In this document: positions 1 to 6,865 of the stretch, one piece after another
Position numbering within the stretch: the first letter of the stretch is position 1
Layout: each line of letters begins with the position of its first letter
Origin: Oscillospiraceae bacterium
Lineage (GTDB): Bacteria; Bacillota; Clostridia; Oscillospirales; Ruminococcaceae
Assembly (NCBI GenBank): GCA_017848055.1
Contig: JAGALZ010000026.1
Span: 1 to 37,254, forward strand
Length of the DNA stretch: 37,254 nucleotides
Reading direction: 5' to 3'
Position numbers and translations under genes: made by a program
The notes under the pieces: generated by a model
Database searches by the model: none
Told to the model about the DNA's origin: nothing
Seen by the model: only the letters and a program-made list of their open reading frames with translations

Positions 1-74
1 CATAGTGGGTTACGCACTTTCAAAGAAAGTCAGCGGAACAAATAAAGCAGTAATGCAGAAAGGAGGTAAAACCT

Positions 75-1274
75 ATGTTAAAGAAAAATTACAGTGTAGC
101 GAGAGTTGTCACTCACACACAAAGCTCAATCAGTAAATGTGAAAGGCACAACGAGAGAAAGAATGAGTCTTACGCAAATATGAATGTCGATATGGCTCGG
201 TGTGATATGAATGTGCATTTCAAAGGTTGCGGTGAAATGACCTACAACGAACAATTGAATAAACTCATAGCCGAAAAGAAGGTCTGTATGCGAGGTCTGA
301 AAGCTGATGCAAAGGTCTTTGATGAAATGATATTCGACGTCAACACAGACTACTTTGAAAAACACGGTGGATATGAATATGCCAAAGAGTTCTATGCAGA
401 AGCCTATCATTTCGCAGTAAATCTCTACGGTGAACAGAATATCATCTCTGCCGTAATGCACGCTGATGAACTGAACGTAGCTCTCACGGAACAGTACGGA
501 AAACCTGTGTATCACTACCATATGCATCTTGTTGCTCTGCCCGTTGTTGAGAAACAGATTCTGTGGACAAAGCGGTGCAAGGACAAATCACTTGTAGGTA
601 CTGTTAAAGAAACTGTCAATCAAATCAGCCATTCAAAGAAGTGGAAATCACCTCAGGCAGTGGATGAAAACGGCAATGTCATATTCAACGAAAAAGGAAA
701 GCCTGTGCTGATTCCCTCTTACAGTATCCTGCAGGATGATTTCTTCAATCATATGCAAAGAGCCGGTTTCAATGATTTCTTCCGTGGTGAAAAAGGCAGT
801 ACGGCTGAACACTTGTCTTGTCTGCAATATGAAATTCAACAGGATAAGAAACGCCTTGAAGAAATCAAAAGTCAGGTTGAAAAGGAAGAAATACACTATG
901 ACAATATTCATACTGTACACAAAACCTTTATGGAGATTGACAGTATGGGCAAGAAAACGCTTACGGGTAAAGTGACAATTTCAAGTGAAGATTTCAATGA
1001 CCTTAGTAATATGGCAAAGCAGTCCGTTGCGGCAAGGAGTAAGATTTTTGACCTTGAGGGTGAAAATGAAAGACTCCGAAAAAGGAATTGGGAATTGCAG
1101 AGCCATATAAACAGACTAAGCAAAAAGCTTTATGAACTTGAACAAATCTGTGCACCGTATCTTGAGGCGTTGAGGCTTATGCCCGAAAAAGTAAAAGCAT
1201 TTATCTCGGATGTGCTGAAAACTGTCCGAAAAGATAAACCCAACAAAAATATAGAAATCAAAAAAGAGAGGTAA
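75..1274 (+). CDS. MobV-type (Pre/Mob family) relaxase of a mobilizable element
   Basis: This is a 399-aa plasmid-mobilisation relaxase, which would nick an origin of transfer and lead the strand during conjugative mobilisation. The N-terminal half carries the family signature: H129-x-D131-E132 followed by the metal-binding histidines H147, H149 and H151 in a YHYHMHLVALPV context, matching the HxDE...HxH motif of Pre/Mob enzymes. From about residue 245 onward the protein is mostly charged helix (likely coiled coil, about 245-285 and 315-355), as is usual for this family. A strong ribosome binding site (AAGGAGG, 60-66) precedes the ATG. The gene runs straight into the ParB-like gene with 4 bp between them. 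No oriT could be assigned; it may lie left of the window. Confidence 0.85.
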   Translation: MLKKNYSVARVVTHTQSSISKCERHNERKNESYANMNVDMARCDMNVHFKGCGEMTYNEQLNKLIAEKKVCMRGLKADAKVFDEMIFDVNTDYFEKHGGYEYAKEFYAEAYHFAVNLYGEQNIISAVMHADELNVALTEQYGKPVYHYHMHLVALPVVEKQILWTKRCKDKSLVGTVKETVNQISHSKKWKSPQAVDENGNVIFNEKGKPVLIPSYSILQDDFFNHMQRAGFNDFFRGEKGSTAEHLSCLQYEIQQDKKRLEEIKSQVEKEEIHYDNIHTVHKTFMEIDSMGKKTLTGKVTISSEDFNDLSNMAKQSVAARSKIFDLEGENERLRKRNWELQSHINRLSKKLYELEQICAPYLEALRLMPEKVKAFISDVLKTVRKDKPNKNIEIKKER

Positions 1275-1278
1275 TTAA

Positions 1279-2187
1279 ATGAATATTGAAGATAATTTTA
1301 TTAACACACTGTTTGAGAAAACAGAAGAAACCAAATCCGCAGTAACAGAAATCATAAAGATGCCTATGAGCAGTATTGTTCCGAATTTTAAAAATCCGTA
1401 CAAGTGCCGTGAAGAGGATATGAAGCCGTTGGAAGACAGTATCCGTGAAAACGGTATCATACAGCCTCTTATGGTACGAAAAGACGATAAGGCTGATGTG
1501 TATGAAATCATATCAGGACACAGACGTTTCCTTGCAGCAACAAGGCTTAAACTGACAGAGGTGCCAGTTGTTGTATTGGACATAAGCAAAGAGGAAGCGG
1601 ATATTATCCTTGTTGACAGTAATCTGCACCGAGAGCATATTCTGCCTTCGGAAAAAGCCTTTGCATACAAGATGAAAATGGATGCTATTAAAAAGCAAGG
1701 TAAACGCACGGATTTAACTTCGGACCAAGTCGGACCGAAGTTATCTGCGGGTGAGGTTTCTGACACCGACAGTGCTTCGCAGGTGAAAAGATATATCCGT
1801 CTTACTAACCTGATTCCAAGGCTTCTTGCTTTGGTAGATAGCGGTAAAATCGCACTTGGTCCTGCTGTTGAGCTTTCATATCTCAGCCAAGGTCATCAGA
1901 ACTTTTTGTCTGAGGCTATTGAGAAAGAGCTTGCTACTCCATCACTTGCTCAGGCACAGAAATTGAAGAAGCTGGAACAAGAGGGAAAGCTTGATGTCGG
2001 TACAATTCTTAGTATGGTAAAACAACCAAAACCTAATCAGGTTGTTACAGTTAAAATCCCTGATGATAAAATCAGCAAATATATGAAATCTAATGCTACC
2101 GTAAAGGAAAAGGAAGATTTCCTTGCAAAAGCTGTTGAATATTACGGAAAGCATCTTCAGAGACAGAAAGACAGAGGTGCGAGATGA
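1279..2187 (+). CDS. ParB/RepB/Spo0J-like partition protein of the mobile element
   Basis: This 302-aa protein has a ParB N-terminal nuclease-like/CTPase fold (about residues 30-125). The nucleotide-binding box reads GHRRFLAA where chromosomal ParB usually has GERR, and is followed by an arginine/helix segment (DSNLHREHILPSEKAFAYK). A DNA-binding helical region follows (about 130-210, with the SQVKRYIRLTNLIP segment). Such proteins are frequent in Tn1549-like and other conjugative or mobilizable elements of Clostridia, where they may act in partition or as regulators. It sits between relaxase and recombinase genes in one transcription unit; its stop overlaps the next start codon. No parS site was identified, so the partition role is inferred from the family. 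Confidence 0.82.
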   Translation: MNIEDNFINTLFEKTEETKSAVTEIIKMPMSSIVPNFKNPYKCREEDMKPLEDSIRENGIIQPLMVRKDDKADVYEIISGHRRFLAATRLKLTEVPVVVLDISKEEADIILVDSNLHREHILPSEKAFAYKMKMDAIKKQGKRTDLTSDQVGPKLSAGEVSDTDSASQVKRYIRLTNLIPRLLALVDSGKIALGPAVELSYLSQGHQNFLSEAIEKELATPSLAQAQKLKKLEQEGKLDVGTILSMVKQPKPNQVVTVKIPDDKISKYMKSNATVKEKEDFLAKAVEYYGKHLQRQKDRGAR

Positions 2188-2423
2188 TGAAAAAGCTTAA
2201 AGATTTTTACGGTCTTATCGGTGAGGCAGAATATGTAATTGACGGTGTCTGTTACAAGGTTTCATCAAGGTTTGCACCCGTTAATATCTGTAAGATAGAG
2301 AACACCATAAGCGACAAAGCACAAAAATATGTAGGCAGTGATTTTGCACATTTGACAAGTGCCGATGATAGAAATACAATGAATGCAGAATATATATGTT
2401 TGACTGCCGGGAAGGAGGACTAA
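2184..2423 (+). CDS. Small conserved-type protein of the mobile element, function unknown
   Basis: This 79-aa ORF is squeezed between the ParB-like and recombinase genes. Its ATG overlaps the ParB stop by 4 bases, and its TAA shares an A with the recombinase ATG, so all three are probably translationally coupled. The protein is soluble, with one internal hydrophobic stretch (YVIDGVCYKVSSRFAP) and no recognisable catalytic motif. I do not recognise the family with certainty. Position and coupling suggest an accessory protein of the element, perhaps acting on recombinase expression or excision, but this is inference only. Confidence 0.7.
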   Translation: MMKKLKDFYGLIGEAEYVIDGVCYKVSSRFAPVNICKIENTISDKAQKYVGSDFAHLTSADDRNTMNAEYICLTAGKED

Positions 2424-4126
2424 TGCAGTCTGATGCAAACATCGGAATTACTGCTATCTACTGCCGATTATCAAGAGATGACGGTACAGAGACAGAGAGT
2501 AATTCAATCGGCAACCAAAAGAAAATGCTGACGCAAAAGGCAAAGGAATTAGGCTTAACAAATACCAAGTATTATGTTGATGACGGCTATACGGGCACAA
2601 ATTTCAACAGACCTGCTTTTCAGGAGCTTCTTGATGATATTGAAATGGGATATATCTCAGTTGTTATCGTAAAAGACCTTTCCCGATTAGGACGTGATTA
2701 TGTTTCGGTCGGTCATTATACGGACAATTATTTCCCTGAGCATAACGTAAGATTTATTGCTGTTAATGATATGGTTGATAGTGATGAGGGTGAAAACGAA
2801 ATCGCACCCTTCAAGAATGTTATGAATGAAATGTATGCGAGGGATATTTCAAGAAAAGTACGCTCTGCACACAGAATCAGAGGTAATATGGGAGAACCGC
2901 TTTCACAGCCACCCTACGGGTATATGAAGAGTCCTGAGAACAAGAAGAAATGGATAATTGATACCGAAGCCGCAGAGGTAGTCAGGGATATTTACAGAAT
3001 GTGCCTTGATGGTATGGGTAACGAAGCAATCGCAAGAGAACTACAAAACAGACAAGTTCTTATCCCTATGGCGTATTGGCAAAGCAAAGGCCTTAACCGT
3101 GGCGGTAAGAAAACTCAACCTAATCCGTACAAGTGGTGTAAGACTACTGTTCAGAAGATATTAGCTCAACAAGAATACTGTGGTGATGTTATCAACTTCA
3201 AAACCTATTCCAAAAACTTCAAGAACAAAACACGTATTGATAATCCCGTGGAGAATTGGAAAATCTTTAAGGATGTTCACGAGCCAATCATTGACCGTGA
3301 TACTTGGGAAACGGTACAGAAGCATACGGCACAGACAAAACGCAGAGCACCTAAAAAAGAGAATGCAAGAAAGCATATCTTTAGTGGTCTTATACGTTGT
3401 GCAGATTGTGGAAGTAATATGAGGTATCACACAAATACCGTCAACAAAGATATTCACTATTTCAGTTGCGGTAATTATGTAAAGGATACCCGTGGCACTT
3501 GCCCTGAAAGACACTATATCCGAGCAGATGCGCTTGAACAGATAGTAATCCTTGAGTTGAAACGCCTTGCAATTATGCTTCAACAGGATGAAAAGCTTCT
3601 TGCAGAAATTCTTGAAAAGAAAACCCATAAGGATTTCTATGATGAGAAGAAATTCCTTGAGGGTGAATTGCAGAAAGCAATAGCACGTCAACAGATGGTA
3701 GCAACGCTCTACGAAAACTTGTATGAGGACAATGCAACAGGCAAGGTTACGGATGAATGGTTTACCCACATGTCCCACAAATATGTGGTTGAAAGAGCAG
3801 AACTGAAAGTGAAGATATTTGACCTGAGAGAAAAGGTTGCAAATATGCAGACAGTTCAGCACAGCAAGGATATGTTTATAGGTGCAATAAGAAAATTCTT
3901 GGATATGGAAACAATCACAGCACCACTCATTCACGAGCTTGTTGACCATATTGATGTTTATGAGGCAGAGGGCAAAGGTAAGAACAAGACGCAAAGAGTT
4001 GTAATTCACTACAACTTTGTTGGCTATCTTGAAATACCGGAAAATGATGAGCCATGCTTCACAGCAGACACACGTCAGGGAGTAGCAATAGGTTATATCT
4101 CAAAACCTACAGAAAAGTCAGCATAA
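2423..4126 (+). CDS. Large serine recombinase (site-specific integrase) of the mobile element
   Basis: This 567-aa recombinase would integrate and excise the element. The N-terminal resolvase domain begins IYCRLSRDDG with catalytic S17, followed by the conserved VKDLSRLGRD segment. Next come the recombinase domain (about 160-280, with PPYGYMK) and a zinc ribbon (CADCG, then two further cysteines near 345-375). A long coiled coil and a C-terminal DUF4368-like tail complete the TnpX/TndX-type layout. The start at 2423 is chosen because a GGAAGGAGG ribosome binding site (2410-2418) precedes it and it overlaps the upstream stop as TAATG; an in-frame ATG at 2396 lacks such a site. As in similar elements, the recombinase gene lies at the element end, so the attachment site should lie between 4127 and about 4200. 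Confidence 0.9.
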   Translation: MQSDANIGITAIYCRLSRDDGTETESNSIGNQKKMLTQKAKELGLTNTKYYVDDGYTGTNFNRPAFQELLDDIEMGYISVVIVKDLSRLGRDYVSVGHYTDNYFPEHNVRFIAVNDMVDSDEGENEIAPFKNVMNEMYARDISRKVRSAHRIRGNMGEPLSQPPYGYMKSPENKKKWIIDTEAAEVVRDIYRMCLDGMGNEAIARELQNRQVLIPMAYWQSKGLNRGGKKTQPNPYKWCKTTVQKILAQQEYCGDVINFKTYSKNFKNKTRIDNPVENWKIFKDVHEPIIDRDTWETVQKHTAQTKRRAPKKENARKHIFSGLIRCADCGSNMRYHTNTVNKDIHYFSCGNYVKDTRGTCPERHYIRADALEQIVILELKRLAIMLQQDEKLLAEILEKKTHKDFYDEKKFLEGELQKAIARQQMVATLYENLYEDNATGKVTDEWFTHMSHKYVVERAELKVKIFDLREKVANMQTVQHSKDMFIGAIRKFLDMETITAPLIHELVDHIDVYEAEGKGKNKTQRVVIHYNFVGYLEIPENDEPCFTADTRQGVAIGYISKPTEKSA

Positions 4127-4127
4127 C

Positions 4128-4156
4128 AAAAAGTCGCACTCCGAAAGGAATGCGAC
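4128..4156 (-). terminator. Hairpin with leftward T-run behind the recombinase gene
   Basis: The arms GTCGCA/TGCGAC (4133-4138 and 4151-4156) extend through one mismatch to TCC/GGA around a GAAA loop. Five A's on the left (4128-4132) give a T-run on the minus strand, while the right side has none. It therefore looks like a terminator for leftward transcription reaching the element from the tRNA side. It could also terminate the recombinase message weakly. Confidence 0.5.
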
Positions 4157-4201
4157 GATACATAAAAACTATTAAATTAAATACAAAACTCTATTTTAAG
4201 C

Positions 4202-4247
4202 AAAAAAATTGAGTATTCACAGGTCAAATCCCTTATGAATACTCAAT
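4202..4247 (-). terminator. Rho-independent terminator of tRNA-Leu
   Basis: A perfect 12-bp inverted repeat (ATTGAGTATTCA, 4208-4219, and its complement 4236-4247) starts right after the tRNA 3' end on the minus strand. It is followed by seven T's (4202-4208 read on the minus strand). Confidence 0.85.
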
Positions 4248-4248
4248 A

Positions 4249-4332
4249 TGGTGCGGGTGACAGGACTTGAACCTGCACGCTTTCGGCAATAGAACCTAAA
4301 TCTATCGTGTCTGCCAATTTCACCACACCCGC
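4249..4332 (-). tRNA. tRNA-Leu (anticodon UAG), CCA encoded
   Basis: Read on the minus strand the gene folds as a class II tRNA. It has a 7-bp acceptor stem GCGGGTG/CACCCGC, a D-arm with GGTGAAATTGGCAGACAC and an anticodon stem ATAGA/TCTAT around loop TTTAGGT, giving anticodon TAG (Leu, CUA). A short variable arm and a T-arm with GGTTCAAGTCC follow, then the discriminator A and an encoded CCA (4249-4251). No sigma-A promoter is visible directly upstream, where the 3' end of an 81-aa gene lies 12 bp away. The nearest good promoter is at 4673-4701, upstream of a broken tRNA copy. The tRNA is therefore probably processed from a longer transcript. Confidence 0.93.
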
Positions 4333-4335
4333 ATA
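4298..4335 (-). repeat. Direct repeat copy 1 (inside the intact tRNA-Leu)
   Basis: These 38 bases cover the tRNA-Leu 5' half, from three bases upstream of the mature 5' end to the third base of the anticodon loop. They recur at 4625-4662 with a single difference (A versus G on the plus strand, in the D-arm). Outside the 38 bases the two copies are unrelated. Confidence 0.9.
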
Positions 4336-4344
4336 TTAAATTAT

Positions 4345-4590
4345 TCAAAACCACTGCTTATGCATTCGTTCCAGAAACTCTTCCGTTATAGGAAAACCTG
4401 AGCTTTCACCGATAATGGAATCTACTCCACAATATGGACAAATCGCTGTGCCTGATATATCCGTTACCCAATCGGTGATTTCATTTGGACTAAATATCTT
4501 GCCGCAATAGAAGCAACCGCAGATAGAATCCTTCATAAGCTGTTCTTTGTGGTTTGCTGAATACATATGTGCTTTGAATACATCTTCCAT
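4345..4590 (-). CDS. Small zinc-ribbon protein of unknown function, embedded in the tRNA-Leu locus
   Basis: This 81-aa protein has two CxxC pairs (CGCFYCGKIF and AICPYCGVDS) that should bind one zinc ion. A conserved-looking tail (SGFPITEEFLERMHKQWF) follows. It resembles a widely distributed family of small 'cytoplasmic proteins' with no assigned role; I recognise the pattern from memory only. The gene lies between a broken tRNA-Leu 5' half (upstream) and the intact tRNA-Leu (12 bp downstream), in the same leftward direction. Its only clear promoter is the tRNA-type promoter at 4673-4701. The ribosome binding site is weak (GGTGAT just upstream of ATG). It may be the cargo of a small unit that entered the tRNA gene. 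Confidence 0.75.
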   Translation of the reverse strand: MEDVFKAHMYSANHKEQLMKDSICGCFYCGKIFSPNEITDWVTDISGTAICPYCGVDSIIGESSGFPITEEFLERMHKQWF

Positions 4591-4624
4591 AGTATCACCA
4601 TTTCATACTGTAGTTACTGAATTG

Positions 4625-4662
4625 AAATCTATCGTGTCTGCCGATTTCACCACACCCGCATA
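4625..4662 (-). pseudogene. Broken tRNA-Leu 5' half (direct repeat copy 2)
   Basis: On the minus strand this copy reads from the acceptor 5' strand through the D-arm and the anticodon-stem 5' strand to the first three loop bases. It then diverges completely from a tRNA. It has one base difference from the intact gene. No anticodon-stem 3' strand, variable arm, T-arm or acceptor 3' strand follows, so it cannot form a tRNA. It begins 10 bases downstream of a consensus -10 box, the position expected for a functional tRNA gene. This suggests that it marks the original tRNA start. Confidence 0.85.
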
Positions 4663-4672
4663 CAGCCTAATC

Positions 4673-4701
4673 AGTATACCACATATGACTTAAAATGTCA
4701 A
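4673..4701 (-). promoter_or_regulatory. Sigma-A promoter of the tRNA-Leu locus
   Basis: On the minus strand, TTGACA (4701-4696), a 17-bp spacer and TATACT (4678-4673). It faces the broken tRNA half, the 81-aa gene and the intact tRNA in that order. Confidence 0.85.
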
Positions 4702-4702
4702 T

Positions 4703-4735
4703 AAAAACTCCGCCTTTAATCAAGACGGAGTTTTT
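4703..4735 (-). terminator. Terminator of the sensor-GGDEF gene
   Basis: Inverted repeat AAAAACTCCG (4703-4712) and CGGAGTTTTT (4726-4735) with a T-run on both strands. It follows the stop codon of the leftward sensor gene and insulates it from the tRNA promoter next door. Confidence 0.85.
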
Positions 4736-4736
4736 G

Positions 4737-6689
4737 TTATTTTCTCTGTTTTTTGCGTTGAACTTTAAAATTGTACATATTTTCGTCAGCTGTTTTAATT
4801 GCATCTTCAATTCTGATATCTTCAGAGTAAGGGCAGATACATGCACCGATACTTGCTGAAATCTTGTAAGGCTTGTTGCTGGTGTTGTTGTATTCTTCGA
4901 TTGATTCAAGGAACCGTTTCAATCTTCTTGCAACATCACTATCAGTATAGTTACCAACACCGATAATGTAGAATTCGTCACCACCGGCTCTTACACCGAC
5001 CTCATTGAGTCTCAGAGAGTCAATGATAATATCAGCTACAGCAATTATAGCGTTATCACCTTCAATATGCCCATAGTTGTCGTTAATCGGTTTGAGACCA
5101 TCCATATCGATAACACAAGCAAAACACATATCGCCGAGCTTTGCGTAATCTCTGATTTCCTGAAGTTTGGTATCCATACCTCGTCTGTTATGCAGACCGG
5201 TCATGTTGTCATTTATGGAAAGCTGCACAAGCTTATTCTGAACTCTGCTCATTTCAAGTGCGTTATTTGCATTTCTCAGCCAGTTTCTCAGAACATTGGT
5301 AGGGAAGGACATAGAGCTGAGTTTACACTGCATTACACCATATCCTAATGTGTTGTCGTGGAAATGAACAGGAACAAAGAAAAATGCTGATGGACTTTCT
5401 CTGTATTCAAACATCTGCGGAAGCATAACTGAAGTAGGGAAAGAATGTTCTTTGTCATTGGTTGGGAAAACACCTGATTTGTAGTGTTCTTCGCTGTCTA
5501 CGGGTACAGCATCCATAACAAGCTGCATTTCGTCTGGGTAGCCTTCGACAACCTTGATACTTGTATCAAGCCAGTTCCTTCTCAGACAAAGGTAAAAATG
5601 GTCATAAGGTCTAAAAAGATAGGTTTGCATGAAAATAGATTCGATACACTCCGCAGGTGTCTGACTTGAAGTAAGCTGTTCGAACATATAGCTTTCCATA
5701 AGTCTGCCGAAATCACTCTTGGAAAAAGGTTTACCTTGGGTGTAGTCGTGATTCATTCGGTAGATTGATTTGTCTATCTGATTTTTGAAATCGGAGATGC
5801 TGTAGTGACAGCCGCAGGTTTCACCAATAACGAGATTTTCAAGTGAAATTTTGTCGGCAGATAAAATCTGAGCACCCGGTTCAATTATTTCTCTAAGCTT
5901 GTTTACGGCAAGCTGAGCAGTTCTTGCAACAGCAGGAATATATGATGTTACACTCAATGAGTTAAGGTAAGCCTCCTGCGTAGCATCATATCCGGTTATT
6001 ATGACATCCTGAGGAACTCTTATTCCGTTTTCAACAAGCTTATTTGTAAGGCCTATCGCCATATGGTCACTTGCACAGATAATTGCATCAGGAAGTTCGA
6101 GTTCACCGCTTATGATTCTCTTAGCAAGACCTGCACCGCTACTGTACCAGAAATCTCCGTAGAAAATCTTGTTTTCATCTATCGGAAGTCCACGTCTTTC
6201 AAGCTCGGAAGTAAAACCTGCAAGACGCTTTTCGGAGATATCAAATGCTCTTGTTCCGGCAAGGAAATAAATGTTAGTGCACTTGTGAACATCGAGAACA
6301 TGCTTTGTAATTTCAGAAAATGCTGTAGTATCGTCAGTAACAACTGTCGGGAAGTCATTAACAGGAAGGTCAATGCAAACAACAGGCTTGTCGCATTTTT
6401 CTTCAATAATCTTCTTTACGTCTTCGAGATAGTGATAATTGTTGTTATGCAAAAGTGGGATAGGTGTGATTATTATGCCGTCAAAAAGGTCATAATTAAT
6501 CAGATTGAAAATATTAGTATTACCCTTGAGATAATCTTTGTGATAATGAGATATTTCAACCATAGTAGAGAAAACAGCTAATTCGTAGCCGTATTTTTCA
6601 CATTGCGAGAAAAGTCCTGTAAGCACCTTCTGCTGATATTCTCCTTCAGGATATGGAAGTAATACGCCTATAAGTTTTCTTCTACTCAA
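4737..6689 (-). CDS. LacI-type ligand-binding sensor fused to a GGDEF diguanylate cyclase
   Basis: This protein of about 650 aa probably makes cyclic di-GMP in response to a small cytosolic ligand. Residues about 1-280 form a LacI/GalR-type periplasmic-binding fold (KLIGVLLPYP, then AIICASDHMAIGLTNKLVENG), but without the usual N-terminal HTH. A middle region (about 320-470) looks GAF-like. The C-terminal GGDEF domain has metal-site aspartates (VIDMDGLKPINDNYGH) and an intact AGGDEF motif. The inhibitory I-site is RLNE where RxxD is expected, so feedback inhibition may be weakened. No signal peptide or membrane segment is seen. An in-frame GTG lies at 6698, but TTG at 6689 is better spaced from the GAGG ribosome binding site. 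Its promoter is overlapped by a palindrome at 6736-6750. Confidence 0.85.
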   Translation of the reverse strand: MSRRKLIGVLLPYPEGEYQQKVLTGLFSQCEKYGYELAVFSTMVEISHYHKDYLKGNTNIFNLINYDLFDGIIITPIPLLHNNNYHYLEDVKKIIEEKCDKPVVCIDLPVNDFPTVVTDDTTAFSEITKHVLDVHKCTNIYFLAGTRAFDISEKRLAGFTSELERRGLPIDENKIFYGDFWYSSGAGLAKRIISGELELPDAIICASDHMAIGLTNKLVENGIRVPQDVIITGYDATQEAYLNSLSVTSYIPAVARTAQLAVNKLREIIEPGAQILSADKISLENLVIGETCGCHYSISDFKNQIDKSIYRMNHDYTQGKPFSKSDFGRLMESYMFEQLTSSQTPAECIESIFMQTYLFRPYDHFYLCLRRNWLDTSIKVVEGYPDEMQLVMDAVPVDSEEHYKSGVFPTNDKEHSFPTSVMLPQMFEYRESPSAFFFVPVHFHDNTLGYGVMQCKLSSMSFPTNVLRNWLRNANNALEMSRVQNKLVQLSINDNMTGLHNRRGMDTKLQEIRDYAKLGDMCFACVIDMDGLKPINDNYGHIEGDNAIIAVADIIIDSLRLNEVGVRAGGDEFYIIGVGNYTDSDVARRLKRFLESIEEYNNTSNKPYKISASIGACICPYSEDIRIEDAIKTADENMYNFKVQRKKQRK

Positions 6690-6721
6690 GTTTAACACCT
6701 CACTTATGTTTCTTTAGAGTA

Positions 6722-6750
6722 ATTATATCATAAATTTGTAACGATTACAA
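6722..6750 (-). promoter_or_regulatory. Promoter of the sensor-GGDEF gene
   Basis: On the minus strand, TTGTAA (6750-6745), a 17-bp spacer and a perfect TATAAT (6727-6722). The start codon lies about 32 bases further on. Confidence 0.8.
6736..6750. promoter_or_regulatory. LacI-family-like palindromic operator
   Basis: TTGTAACGATTACAA is a perfect 6+3+6 palindrome with a central CG, the style of LacI/GalR-family operators. It covers the -35 box of the leftward sensor gene, so a bound repressor would block that promoter. It lies about 60 bp upstream of the rightward patatin promoter. The regulator is not in the window. Confidence 0.6.
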
Positions 6751-6811
6751 CATAAATAATAAAAATTTATCATTTAACTATAATGCGTTGGAACAAACAC
6801 CTGTGAACAAA

Positions 6812-6840
6812 TTGACAAGGGAAAAATATAGTGATATACT
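6812..6840 (+). promoter_or_regulatory. Promoter of the patatin-like gene
   Basis: TTGACA (6812-6817), 17-bp spacer, TATACT (6835-6840). It lies inside the longest possible ORF and so fixes the real start downstream, at 6866. Confidence 0.85.
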
Positions 6841-6865
6841 TGTAAGGTTGATTGGAGGGATTTCT

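Noticed and set aside
1..45. Possible 3' end of a gene at the left edge (open frame ending at a stop at 43-45)
   Set aside because: A second frame is open through the same bases, there are only 14 codons, and no motif decides between them, so no gene is called.
3161..4009. 282-codon open frame on the minus strand
   Set aside because: It lies wholly within the serine recombinase gene, antisense, is cysteine- and leucine-rich without a recognisable domain, and has no ribosome binding site.
4625..4662. A second functional tRNA-Leu
   Set aside because: Similarity stops within the anticodon loop and none of the 3' half follows.
4298..4662. The tRNA repeats as attL/attR of the relaxase-recombinase element
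   Set aside because: The element genes lie outside the repeat pair, not between the copies, and large serine recombinases usually use short non-tRNA cores.
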